A stretch of 41,586 nucleotides of DNA from Clostridiales bacterium (GTDB lineage Bacteria; Bacillota; Clostridia; Lachnospirales; WQUN01): contig JAISZB010000096.1 in the NCBI GenBank assembly GCA_031269465.1, positions 1 through 41,586 on the forward strand, written 5' to 3'. A program made the translations under genes and the position numbers. Below are positions 33,080 through 41,500 of this stretch, one piece after another; positions within the stretch are counted from its first letter, which is position 1; every line of letters begins with the position of its first letter. Under the pieces are notes generated by a model. That model saw only the letters and a program-made list of their open reading frames with translations. It was not told where the DNA came from and made no database searches.

Positions 33080-33365
33080 TGTGCGGCGAGATGTTTGCCT
33101 TGCAATTCCAATCCCTGCTTACGCCTTTTCTTCAGCGGGGCAATCGCCCGTTGCGTTTTCTCGGCGTACTTGCAGATAATCCCCGCTTCGCGGATTCGAT
33201 CTTTCTAAATCCCATATTCTATGTTCAGCCTGCCGCACTCCGCTTTGAGTGTTGCCTGCTCGTCTTTCCACTTAGCAAATGGAAAACGCTTCGGGTTAAA
33301 CCGCCCTTGAAGCGCGTCATACAATACTTATCTGCGGTTTCCAACTGCACGATTTGAGCGCGGCA
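33080..33365 (-). pseudogene. possible relaxase C-terminal remnant
   Basis: On the minus strand one frame reads LETADKYCMTRFKGG. After a frameshift near 33303 it continues FNPKRFPFAKWKDEQATLKA and LNIEYG, then a TAG, then KDRIREAGIICKYAEKTQ. The charged, helical composition with a Trp-Lys core resembles the C-terminal region of MobA-type relaxases of conjugative elements, but assignment from this short stretch is tentative. With the helicase/methylase fragment on the other side it suggests conjugative-element debris flanking the ECF operon. Confidence 0.4.
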
Positions 33366-33454
33366 GGTGCAGAGATCTCTCTGCAAGGGCAAAATACCCT
33401 TCATTACAGGCTTTCTACAATGGCGGATCAACAAACATTATCTATGCGTTAAAC

Positions 33455-33494
33455 GATTGAGGCCTGCTTATCCAAGGATAACCAGGCCTCAATC
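33455..33494. repeat. GGCCTGG-type hairpin (copy C)
   Basis: GATTGAGGCCTGCTTATCC (33455-33473) pairs with GGATAACCAGGCCTCAATC (33476-33494) with one mismatch and a two-base loop. It is the third member of the family at 25749 and 30539; no T-run follows on either strand. Confidence 0.6.
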
Positions 33495-33516
33495 ATTAAA
33501 TGCATCAGGATTCAAA

Positions 33517-33600
33517 TATGCTGATGCGCATTGTGAAATTCAAAGCGCAACTATTCAACGGAAATCCAGCGCTAAATTCGGTGCATTTGACTGCTCATAC
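33517..33600. repeat. degenerate short palindromic element (copy 8)
   Basis: TATGCTGATGCGCATTG at the left and AATTCGGTGCATTTGACTGC toward the right match the ends of the shorter subfamily (compare 27680 and 41355), but the arms pair poorly. Otherwise the 33366-33704 interval holds no gene I can support. Confidence 0.45.
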
Positions 33601-33704
33601 ACTGATTTGCATCTGAAATTCTTGTTTTGCATCTGATTATACAACGTTTCTATGGATCAAGCCTCAAACAATAGCATTTGATGATAATCATGGCGCATAT
33701 TTGA

Positions 33705-34412
33705 TTAAAATGCCATAGGATTCCCGTCATGGTTGATGAATACAGGGCCTTCCACGGTTCCATCAAAGGAGTTAATCGTATTATAGATATTGAGCGCAGC
33801 TTCCAAAGGCTCAAAATCCGCTTTGGGAGGCGCTGGCCTGCTTTGAACCCAGCCAGGATGAATGGAGAGAATTTTCATTTTTTTATCTTTCAAGCGTCTC
33901 TGAACTAATACGCTGCCCATATTAAGCGCCGCTTTAGACATGGCGTAGTCCATGCCGGAGTCGCGGTGGCAGTTTTCCATGCTGCCCGCCTCAGATGAAA
34001 TATTGGCGATAACGCTCAATCCGCCTTCTCCCGCATAATCCAAGAACGCTTGGATCACGCGCAGAGCGCCCAGCGCGTTTACGTTGTACACCCGCAAGCA
34101 AGCGTCCACATCCATTTCCTCAATGGGCTTTGCGCCTTCGCGATCAGATGTGGCCGCATTGTTGATTATCACGTTTAGCGTCGGCGCTGATTCCTTTATG
34201 AGTTTAGCGGCAGCCTTCACCGATTCTGTCGAAGATATATCCATTTCGACCAATGTAAGAGCGTCTTTGTATGTCTCTTTCAAAGCTTTCAAATTTGGGC
34301 CGCTTATATCCCTCGCCCCCGCAAATACGCTCCAGCCGCTGCGCAGATAGATTTCCACGAGCGCGATCCCAAGTCCGCGTGAAGTGCCGGATATTAATGC
34401 TGTTTTGCCCAT
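33705..34412 (-). CDS. short-chain dehydrogenase/reductase
   Basis: A 235-residue classical-type SDR. ALISGTSRGLGIALVE carries the Gly-x3-Gly-x-Gly nucleotide-binding turn, INNAATS the NNA motif, ANISSEAGS the catalytic Ser and YAMSKAAL the Tyr-x3-Lys pair. The overall size and IHPGWVQSRPAP ending resemble the CsgA/C-factor-like group. ATG 34412 follows GGAGGGG, one base after the upstream GH2 gene, so the two are co-transcribed. It may oxidise a sugar released by that enzyme, but the substrate is not readable. Confidence 0.9.
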   Translation of the reverse strand: MGKTALISGTSRGLGIALVEIYLRSGWSVFAGARDISGPNLKALKETYKDALTLVEMDISSTESVKAAAKLIKESAPTLNVIINNAATSDREGAKPIEEMDVDACLRVYNVNALGALRVIQAFLDYAGEGGLSVIANISSEAGSMENCHRDSGMDYAMSKAALNMGSVLVQRRLKDKKMKILSIHPGWVQSRPAPPKADFEPLEAALNIYNTINSFDGTVEGPVFINHDGNPMAF

Positions 34413-34413
34413 A

Positions 34414-36816
34414 TTACCCCTCCGTCGCCTTTAAGTTCAGTTCCGCTGGAACAAGCCCGTCTGCAGTCAGCTTTACCTTTGCCTCGCCCACCTTGCCGTT
34501 CGACTGCGCCACAGCCAGAAGCATTCCGGAAAACGCCTTCATATGCCTTGCGTTGTACGGCTCCATGCTGTCAGGCCGCCCATTTGCCAGCCCAATAAGC
34601 CTTGCCGCTCCCTCGACTGACACACAGACATCATTATCCGCGTTTGGTACGAAATTCCCGTCCTCATCCAAGATTCGCACAGTAATATGCGCAATGTCCC
34701 GACTGTCAGCCTTTATTGACTCCGCGTCCAATGCCGCTTCAATAATGGCTGGCCGCTTGGAGGTTTTTACAGCATGCCTGCAGATTTCCACGCCGTTATT
34801 TATGCCAGCCGCTTCCAATACGCCAGGTATATATGGCACATCCCATGATAAAAACAGATCGTCCGTGTCGGCCGGAACAACTTTCCTGTCATAGTGCCCG
34901 TAAATCTCAGTCATGCCGTAGGAAGGGAATGATTTCGCCTTTTTGCCGTATGACTTTCCATTGAGAAAAAGCTCCGCCTGCTCGCAGTTGGTATAGCAAA
35001 GAACCTTTACTATCGAGCCTTCCTCCTCATCCAAGTTCCAGTGAGGAAACACGTATGCCAAGGGCTCTTCCTGGTTCCAGACGCTCTTGTAGAAGTAATA
35101 GCTGTCCTTGGGGAATCCGCAGATGTCTACGACTCCTGCGCTGGACAAGTGGTTTGGCCAATGCGATTCTCCCAGATAGTCTATGCCGGTCCACATGAAA
35201 TCTCCGGCTACATAATTATGAGATAGCGTGAATTTCAACAGTTTTCCAATAGCGACTGGCGCAGAGTAATACGGCTTGCTCCATTCGCTCAAAGCTTCAT
35301 TAAATCCGTAGCAGCCGCGCCTTCCGGAGACGCTGGAGTGCTCAGTGCCGATAATTCGCCAATTCGGGTTGGCTCTCTTATCGTCGTCATAGAATGTTTC
35401 CGAGCGAGTGCGCCATCGTCCCGCATAATTATACCCTACAATATCGAGTTCATTAAGAAACTCCTGAGTGGCCGGGCGCGGCTCCGCGCATATTTGATCG
35501 CACGCCTGCGTAACCGGGCGCGAAGGATCATAGCGGCGGCAGATCTCCTTAAGCGCGCGCGCTGTCAAGCATCCTTCCTGCGCGGTTTGATCCGGCACTT
35601 CATTGCCGATGCTCCATATGACAATTGACGGGTGATTGCGGTCACGCAGCAGCATAGCCGATAAATCGTCCTCATAATTCTCATCAAACCATTCGGAATA
35701 CCCGCGGCTCTCGTGCGTATTCGAGCCGTGCTGCTTTTCCTTGAGGCGCCGCCATTCATCAAAGGCCTCATCCATTACCAGGAATCCCAGCCTGTCGCAA
35801 AGATCCAGCAGCGCTGGATCAGGCGGATTGTGGGAGCAGCGAAGTCCGTTGGCGCCCATCGCTTTCATAATTTTAAGGCGCCTCTCCCAGATCTTTACAG
35901 GCACGGCCGCGCCTACGCATCCTCCATCGTGGTGCACGCAGAACCCGTTTATCTTGACCCTTTCTCCGTTTAGCAGGAATCCGTCCTCGCTGTCAAAGCT
36001 TATGGAGCGTATGCCGACTGTGGTTTCAACATGATCCAGCACTTCATCCCCGTCGCGTACTTGCGTGATTAAGCGGTAAAGATAAGGCTCTTTGTCAGAC
36101 CACAGCCGCGGAGATGGGACCAGCAGCGTTTGAACCGCTACACTTCCCGTAATAGGCGTATAAGTGCTGGCAACCTGAACGCCGTCCGCATCCAGCAAGG
36201 CTGAGGATAATGTCAAGCCTTCAGCGCATGGGAACTCTATCGATGCGTCCACCGTCACAACAGCGTGTTCAGCGCATATTCGCCGTGTACGGGCGTATAC
36301 TCCATAAGGCTTGATGCTTGCCTCGTTTACAGCCTCCAGCCACACATCCCGCGTTATCCCCGAACCCGTATACCACCGTGAATTTGGCTGGCGGGAATTG
36401 TCAACTCGTACGAATACCGTGTTTTCCCCTCCGAAATTTAGATGGTTCGTTATTTCAAAGCGAAACGGGGTATATCCGTAGACATGTCCTCCGAGATGGG
36501 CGCCGTTGAGCCACACGTCGCTGCACATGTACGCGCCGTCAAAATGCAGGAAAATCCGTTTGCTCCGCGCGTTGAGCGAAACCGCAAACACCTTCCTGTA
36601 CCATCCCTGGCCCGCCGTAACATAGCCTCCCGAACCGCAAGTGTCCGCATTTTCATCAAACGGAAACTCAATGCTCCAATCATGAGGCAGATTCACAGGC
36701 GAAAACCCGGCAGCCGTTGCGTCCATGGCTTCTTTTTCATCCAGCGCGCCGTGCCGGAACTCCCAATCCAGGCTGAACAGCTCCTTTGCTCGAGGCGTTT
36801 CAGTGTTAAGAAACAC
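34414..36816 (-). CDS. glycoside hydrolase family 2, beta-galactosidase-like
   Basis: An 800-residue intracellular enzyme (no signal peptide). The N-terminal jelly-roll sugar-binding domain contains GQGWYRKVF and WYTGSGITRDVWLE. An immunoglobulin-like domain leads to the TIM barrel with NGLRCSHNPPDPALLDLCDR, the acid/base Glu in IVIWSIGNEVPD and the nucleophile Glu in WRIIGTEHS. C-terminal beta-sandwich domains (DUF4982-like and a further bacterial Ig-like one) complete a form common in gut Firmicutes and Bacteroidetes. GTG 36816 is the start, 8 bases after AAGGAG. It probably releases beta-linked galactose or a related residue from oligosaccharides taken up by the LplABC-type importer encoded upstream. 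Confidence 0.92.
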   Translation of the reverse strand: MFLNTETPRAKELFSLDWEFRHGALDEKEAMDATAAGFSPVNLPHDWSIEFPFDENADTCGSGGYVTAGQGWYRKVFAVSLNARSKRIFLHFDGAYMCSDVWLNGAHLGGHVYGYTPFRFEITNHLNFGGENTVFVRVDNSRQPNSRWYTGSGITRDVWLEAVNEASIKPYGVYARTRRICAEHAVVTVDASIEFPCAEGLTLSSALLDADGVQVASTYTPITGSVAVQTLLVPSPRLWSDKEPYLYRLITQVRDGDEVLDHVETTVGIRSISFDSEDGFLLNGERVKINGFCVHHDGGCVGAAVPVKIWERRLKIMKAMGANGLRCSHNPPDPALLDLCDRLGFLVMDEAFDEWRRLKEKQHGSNTHESRGYSEWFDENYEDDLSAMLLRDRNHPSIVIWSIGNEVPDQTAQEGCLTARALKEICRRYDPSRPVTQACDQICAEPRPATQEFLNELDIVGYNYAGRWRTRSETFYDDDKRANPNWRIIGTEHSSVSGRRGCYGFNEALSEWSKPYYSAPVAIGKLLKFTLSHNYVAGDFMWTGIDYLGESHWPNHLSSAGVVDICGFPKDSYYFYKSVWNQEEPLAYVFPHWNLDEEEGSIVKVLCYTNCEQAELFLNGKSYGKKAKSFPSYGMTEIYGHYDRKVVPADTDDLFLSWDVPYIPGVLEAAGINNGVEICRHAVKTSKRPAIIEAALDAESIKADSRDIAHITVRILDEDGNFVPNADNDVCVSVEGAARLIGLANGRPDSMEPYNARHMKAFSGMLLAVAQSNGKVGEAKVKLTADGLVPAELNLKATEG

Positions 36817-36886
36817 GCATTCATCTCCTTTTTTCCTTAAACCGTCCCTTTAAACTGATGCGCGTAGGAAAGCTCCGATTTTAGAT

Positions 36887-36989
36887 TATACCGCTTTTCA
36901 TCAAATGTTCCTTTTTTGGAGCTTGATTATCCATTGAATCCTGTATAATCAAGCTCCAAAAAAGGTAATTTTATATGAAAAGCAGTATA
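36887..36989. repeat. compact palindromic intergenic element (copy 9, 103 bp)
   Basis: The cleanest copy: C-type end TATACCGCTTTTCATC, arm TTTTTTGGAGCTTGATTA, a short centre ATCCATTGAATCCTG, the complementary arm, and T-type end ATATGAAAAGCAGTATA. It lies about 70 bases upstream of the GH2 gene start. Confidence 0.9.
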
Positions 36990-36997
36990 ACTGCAGA

Positions 36998-37137
36998 CAT
37001 ACTGATTTGCTTATGCTTTTAGCTTTACTGAGCAACGAGTGCGAAATGCCTATATCTGCATTTCGCGCCTTGAAGGTGGTCAGTTACAAAACAGGTTCGT
37101 TTTGCCGCAAATCTGCATGCAACCTCAAAATGGTATA
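36998..37137. repeat. degenerate palindromic element (copy 10)
   Basis: CATACTGATTTGCTTATG at the left, a centre GCAACGAGTGCGAAATGCC to GCATTTCGCGCC, and a right end AAATGGTATA. The arms are eroded. It begins 9 bases after copy 9. Confidence 0.5.
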
Positions 37138-37393
37138 ATCGCAGCCAAAATCGTTAAAGTTTAATGTTCCGCATATGCTTGCGCATATAATTCGCCAATT
37201 TCTTTCCAATGCCATTATACCATGAAAAATGGATGATTGGTTATACTCTTGAGAGTTAAAAGTTCCCTTATTAAATTCATAAACATTGATCTTACGCAGT
37301 TTTCAGTATTCGAGGTTCGCGTTTGACCGATAATGAAGAGGCTTAAATCAAGGCTTCTGGAGCTTAAACTGTGAGAGCTTTTAGCTCTCCAGT

Positions 37394-37559
37394 TATACTG
37401 ATTCGCATATGATATTTCTGTAATGAAGCTAGAACACGCCGCAAGTGCGATTGATATCGCCGTTTCGCGCCTTGATAGCGCTGAATTCATGCATTTAAGA
37501 TTCAGCTCCAGTGGATCAAGCTCCAAAGCAGGTGCATTCGGTTGCAAATCATCGGTATA
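37394..37559. repeat. diverged palindromic element (copy 11)
   Basis: TATACTGATTCGCATATG at the left and GCAAATCATCGGTATA at the right, with GCAAGTGCGATTGATATCG in the centre and GATCAAGCTCCAAAGCAGG on the right arm. It lies 42 bases past the 3' end of the LplA-like gene. No gene is supportable between 36840 and 37600. Confidence 0.6.
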
Positions 37560-37601
37560 AACTTCTGACAGAGGAGCGCAGCGAATGGCGCAAGCGGAAT
37601 T

Positions 37602-39179
37602 TCAGTGCTCCGCAGCCCATGCATCAGCTTGTTTCTGCATCTCTAAATGCACCTCCTGCAAACCGGCTTCATTGAGCTTGAGCAGAAACTCATCCACTGC
37701 GGCGTCAGGGTCGTCAACCAGCCCTGTGGAAATGGGATCCATATACTGGGTGATAAGCGTGTTGATAACAGCAATTTGGCTCTTTACAACCTCTTCATTC
37801 ATAGAAAATGTTATAAGCGGGTTGCCTGCGGCTACGCTGGCATTCCATTTCTCCGTGGTTTCCTCTTGCTTGGTTATCAGCGGATCCGGAGTTTCAGAAT
37901 AGAGTTTGCGCTTGAACGGCTCGTTCGTCCAGCCCCAGTTGCCATTGGCAAACGCCGGGTAGCGAGATGAGTCGGCTAGCGGTATGTACCTGTCGTCCCC
38001 TACAGCCTGGTAATGAACCCCGTCTATGCCGTAACAGGCTAAATCCCATGTGGTTTTATTGGTCATAAGCTCATTTATAGTTATCATGGAGCGTTCAGGG
38101 TTCTTGCTGATGGCGTTTATTGCCATGCCATTATTGCTGTAAGGCTGCGATGGCTTTGAAAACTGAGGGGTAATATCTGCAAATGTCGCCTTCCAGTCTG
38201 GGTGGTCAGCGTTCATCTGGACGCAGGCAGTGACGATATTGCCTAAAGTCCAGCCCATCGAGGCGGCGCGGCCTTGAATGAAGTTATCGGTGCGCGTGTC
38301 GGTTGTTGAAAGCGCATCCTTTGACCAGTAGCCTTTCGTCTGCATCTCTTTCATCTTCCTCGCGTATTCGCGAAACTCCGGCCTCTCAACTATGGAAACC
38401 ACTTCTATATTTTCCGGCTCTGTATAGTGGTACAAGAACAATGGCTGCAAGGACTTGAGAGCTGCCAGCTCGTGCTGCTGGATCAGGTATATCCACTGCA
38501 ACGCCAAGCCCTGCGTGCCTAAAGGCGATATGCCTTCTTCATTCTCGCAGATGGCGTCAAAAAACGCCTCCAGCTGCTCAGTCGAGGCAATGTCAGAAAA
38601 GCCGTACTTTTCCATCAAGTCGCCGCGCAAGCCCAGCAATGAATAGTCAATCTCAATGTTATAATTAGGAACCATGAATACCTTGCCGCTTATCTTCGCG
38701 TGCTCCCAAGCGTCCTCCGGCATGAAAGACATTATGTCAGGAGCGTATTGCCTGCGGAAATCATCAGTCATTTCATAGAATCCCATCTTTGTGGCCGTAG
38801 GCTCATAGTGAGCCCAGCCCGTTCCGGTGAAAATCAGGTCGAATTCCTCGCCGGATGAAAACAGAAGGGAATACTTTGCGTCATGCTCGGCCCATGACAG
38901 GAATTCAACTTCCAGGGTGGTGTTTATTTGCTTTTTCAGTTCCTCGTTTATCTTCCCGTATACCAGATCGAAATCCGCAGCCTTGTCTCCCAGAAGAAAC
39001 ATTTTCAAGTTGACTTCCTTGCCGAGATCCCAGCCGTGCTTGTACTGAACCGCCTCTGCGGACGCCGAAGCCTGGCCTGCCCCGCCTCCTTCCGCAGAGG
39101 CTGCCGGAGCGCCGCATGCCGCAAGCATCAATGCGGCGAATGCCAGAGCCGTACATTTAATCAGGCTACATTTTTTCAT
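37602..39179 (-). CDS. extracellular solute-binding lipoprotein of the LplA/YtcQ type
   Basis: A 525-residue lipoprotein; the lipobox LMLAAC places the modified Cys at residue 22. An Ala/Gly/Ser spacer is followed by the fold used for oligosaccharide binding: VNLKMFLLGDKAADFDLVYG, FDLIFTGTGWAHYEP, and a DUF3502-like C-terminal region with GYWSKDALSTTDTRTDNF. ATG 39179 has GGAGGTC upstream. It is the last gene of the permease-permease-binding protein set and is separated from the second permease by 127 bases containing hairpins, which could give it separate expression. Ligand probably a complex oligosaccharide. Confidence 0.92.
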   Translation of the reverse strand: MKKCSLIKCTALAFAALMLAACGAPAASAEGGGAGQASASAEAVQYKHGWDLGKEVNLKMFLLGDKAADFDLVYGKINEELKKQINTTLEVEFLSWAEHDAKYSLLFSSGEEFDLIFTGTGWAHYEPTATKMGFYEMTDDFRRQYAPDIMSFMPEDAWEHAKISGKVFMVPNYNIEIDYSLLGLRGDLMEKYGFSDIASTEQLEAFFDAICENEEGISPLGTQGLALQWIYLIQQHELAALKSLQPLFLYHYTEPENIEVVSIVERPEFREYARKMKEMQTKGYWSKDALSTTDTRTDNFIQGRAASMGWTLGNIVTACVQMNADHPDWKATFADITPQFSKPSQPYSNNGMAINAISKNPERSMITINELMTNKTTWDLACYGIDGVHYQAVGDDRYIPLADSSRYPAFANGNWGWTNEPFKRKLYSETPDPLITKQEETTEKWNASVAAGNPLITFSMNEEVVKSQIAVINTLITQYMDPISTGLVDDPDAAVDEFLLKLNEAGLQEVHLEMQKQADAWAAEH

Positions 39180-39247
39180 CTTAAGACCTCCAAATCAATT
39201 TAAGGTAAAACCAATTATTACATAAGCTAGCTCACAAATATCAAGTT

Positions 39248-39306
39248 TTACGCGCCGCCTGAAGAAGGGCGCGCCTCCCTCCGCCTGCAGCATGAATCCG
39301 GAGGCG
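39248..39306 (-). promoter_or_regulatory. GC-rich hairpins between permease and binding-protein genes
   Basis: On the minus strand, directly after the permease stop, CCTCCG pairs with CGGAGG. Then GCGCGCC pairs with GGCGGCGC (one bulge), followed by TAAAACTTG. They could act as a partial terminator or mRNA stabiliser that separates expression of the two genes. The stems are short. Confidence 0.35.
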
Positions 39307-40206
39307 TCACCCTTTCACAGCCCCGATTGTCATGCCTTGCACGAAGTATTTCTGCGCGAACGGGTACGCCAATATAATAGGGCCTGTTACTACCACCGTC
39401 AGCGCCATTTTAAGCGTTTGCGTAGGCATTTCTATTAAGTTCGCCATGGCTGCGGCGCCTTGCTGCTGCGCGATGATCTTTTTATACGCCTCAATGTTGT
39501 TGACCTTTTGATAGAGGAAGTACTGAAGAGGGTACAATTCATCTTTGCTTATGTAGAGCATGGCGTTGTACCAGTCATTCCAATACGCCAGCACCAGGAA
39601 CAAGCCGATGGTAGCCAGGGCTGGCTTGCTAAGAGGCAGGTATATGCGCGCGAATATTGAAAAGTCCCCGCACCCGTCTATACGGGCGGCGTCGGTCAAA
39701 GCGTCGGGAACCCCGGACATGAAGCTCTTCATTACCAGCAGATTGAACACGCTGAACAGCAGCGGGATTATCAGTGCCAGATAGTTGTTTTTAAGCTTTA
39801 GCGTCTGCGTCATCAGTATGTAATAGGGCACGATCCCCCCGCTGAACAATGTGGTGAAGTAGAAGAAGAACGAGAACTTGTTGCGCCATTCGAAGTCCTT
39901 GCGTTGCAGCACATACGCGGTCATAGCTACAAGAAACAGCCCGGCCGCCCCTCCTGTCGCGACTAAAAGCAGCGTATTGGCGTAAGCCCGCATTATTATC
40001 TCCGGCCGCTCAAACACCGTCAGGTAGGCTTCAACTGAGAAATTCTGCGGCAGCAGGCTGAAACCGTTCCTAATGATCTCCGTTTCTGTCGAAAAAGACC
40101 CCGAAAAGATCATAATGAATGGAAGCAGGCAGACTAGCGTTACGACGCCGGCAACCGCCCACGCTATGATATTAAGAGCAAGAACATCTCTGGTGAGCCT
40201 TTTCAT
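39307..40206 (-). CDS. carbohydrate ABC importer permease, LplC/YtcP-type
   Basis: A 299-residue membrane protein with about six helices. GGIVPYYILMTQTLKLKNNYLALIIP is the family's region before the coupling loop, which reads ALTDAARIDGCGDFSIFARIYLPLSKP (EAA motif). The end IGAVKG is standard. ATG 40206 follows AAGGAGG, 11 bases after the partner permease gene. The matching ATPase subunit is not encoded in the window. Confidence 0.93.
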   Translation of the reverse strand: MKRLTRDVLALNIIAWAVAGVVTLVCLLPFIMIFSGSFSTETEIIRNGFSLLPQNFSVEAYLTVFERPEIIMRAYANTLLLVATGGAAGLFLVAMTAYVLQRKDFEWRNKFSFFFYFTTLFSGGIVPYYILMTQTLKLKNNYLALIIPLLFSVFNLLVMKSFMSGVPDALTDAARIDGCGDFSIFARIYLPLSKPALATIGLFLVLAYWNDWYNAMLYISKDELYPLQYFLYQKVNNIEAYKKIIAQQQGAAAMANLIEMPTQTLKMALTVVVTGPIILAYPFAQKYFVQGMTIGAVKG

Positions 40207-40217
40207 CAGCCGCCTCC

Positions 40218-41135
40218 TTAGAAGAGCGAATAATCGCTGTCATATCTCTTTACCAAAAAATTGGCTATAAGTATTGTAGCGAAGCAGAATACTGATTGGT
40301 ATAAGCCTGAAGCCGAGGCCATGCCCACGTCATTTGATGTGATTAACGCGCGAAACGTAAAGGTGTCAATGACGTCCGTGTAGTTGAACAAAGGTCCGTT
40401 GTTGCCGATAAGCTGATAAAACATGTCGAAGTTGCTCCTGAAGATGCCTCCGATTGACAGCAGCAGCAATATAACTATTGTAGGCATCAATGACGGCAGC
40501 GTAATTTTTAGGATGCGCTGGAATACATTGGCCCCGTCAATTTGAGCGGCTTCATAAATAGTTGCATCTATTCCCATAATGGCCGCCAAATACATTACAG
40601 TTCCGTAGCCGACTCCCTTCCAGAAGCTGAAGAATGCCAAAATCGGGATCCATAAGGGAGGAGACGCGTAAAAATTAATCTTTTCAAAGCCCAGGGATGA
40701 AATGATGCTGTTTATAAAGCCGTAGTCATAGCTTAGCAAGTTGAATGCTATCATAGACACAATCACCCATGATATGAAATATGGCAAAAACATCATAGAC
40801 TGGGCAAAGCGCTTGAAAAAGCGCGAACGCATTTCAGAAAGTAGAATCGCGATCGTAATCTGCATGAAGGTGTTAATGATGATGAACATTGCATTATACA
40901 AAAGCGTATTTCGGGTGACCTTGAACGCCTGCCCGGAATTCAGAAAAAACTTGAAGTTCTGAAACCCTGCCCACGGGCTGTTGAAGATGCCGTCGCGGTA
41001 ATTGTAATCCTTGAATGCCAAAATGACCCCGCCCATGGGTATGTAGGCGAACACAATGGTGTAAATCACAGCGGGCGCCAGCATCAGCAGCAGGAAGCGG
41101 TATTGGAAGAGCTTTTTCGTAAATTGACGGCGCAT
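40218..41135 (-). CDS. carbohydrate ABC importer permease, LplB/YteP-type
   Basis: A 305-residue membrane protein starting MRRQFTKKLFQYRFLLLML, with PMGGVILAFKDYNYRDGIF typical of the LplB group and the coupling loop TIYEAAQIDGANVFQRILKITLPSL. The ATG at 41135 with GAAGGAGGGAGG is chosen; a longer frame to 41300 has a low-complexity, non-family N-terminus. It is the first gene of the minus-strand importer operon, which runs to the LplA-like lipoprotein. Confidence 0.93.
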   Translation of the reverse strand: MRRQFTKKLFQYRFLLLMLAPAVIYTIVFAYIPMGGVILAFKDYNYRDGIFNSPWAGFQNFKFFLNSGQAFKVTRNTLLYNAMFIIINTFMQITIAILLSEMRSRFFKRFAQSMMFLPYFISWVIVSMIAFNLLSYDYGFINSIISSLGFEKINFYASPPLWIPILAFFSFWKGVGYGTVMYLAAIMGIDATIYEAAQIDGANVFQRILKITLPSLMPTIVILLLLSIGGIFRSNFDMFYQLIGNNGPLFNYTDVIDTFTFRALITSNDVGMASASGLYQSVFCFATILIANFLVKRYDSDYSLF

Positions 41136-41354
41136 ATGCCTCCCTCCTTCATTTGAAATAGTGCCGGTTGCGCGTATTGATTTCCATGCCTGCATGTTTG
41201 GGAGGCAAGAAAGCCTGCAATGAAATTTCGCGTTGAGTTTCTGTGTTAGGGGCATTGCGGGCTGCATATGCCGCTTGCAGCGCATGCCGCCAATTGGCAA
41301 TTCCAGATATGCGGGCGTTCAACAAATGCTCGTCAGCATATCCGTCTGCCTAAC

Positions 41355-41456
41355 TATGCTAATTCGCGCTGAAAGTTCCGATTTGAAGCTAGATTATACA
41401 GGCGAAAGTGCAAAGTCAAGCTCTAAAATCGGGGCATTTGACTGCAAATCGGCATA
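41355..41456. repeat. short-subfamily palindromic element (copy 12)
   Basis: TATGCTAATTCGCGCTG at the left and GACTGCAAATCGGCATA at the right. CCGATTTGAAGCTAGATTA pairs imperfectly with CAAGCTCTAAAATCGG. It lies upstream of the LplB gene. Nothing else is evident between 41136 and 41470. Confidence 0.6.
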
Positions 41457-41470
41457 ATGTTCTGATTAAC

Positions 41471-41500
41471 TTGACAGTGGTGAGTTTTATGTATTAAAAT
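41471..41500 (+). promoter_or_regulatory. candidate plus-strand promoter running off the window
   Basis: TTGACA (41471-41476), an 18-base spacer and TAAAAT (41495-41500). Any gene it serves would start beyond base 41586. Confidence 0.45.

Noticed and set aside
33079-33357. 92-residue plus-strand ORF
   Set aside because: Opposite strand of the probable relaxase remnant; composition not coding-like.
11699-41456. Repeated palindromes considered as a CRISPR array
   Set aside because: Copies are far apart and variable in length, with no regular spacers and no cas genes.
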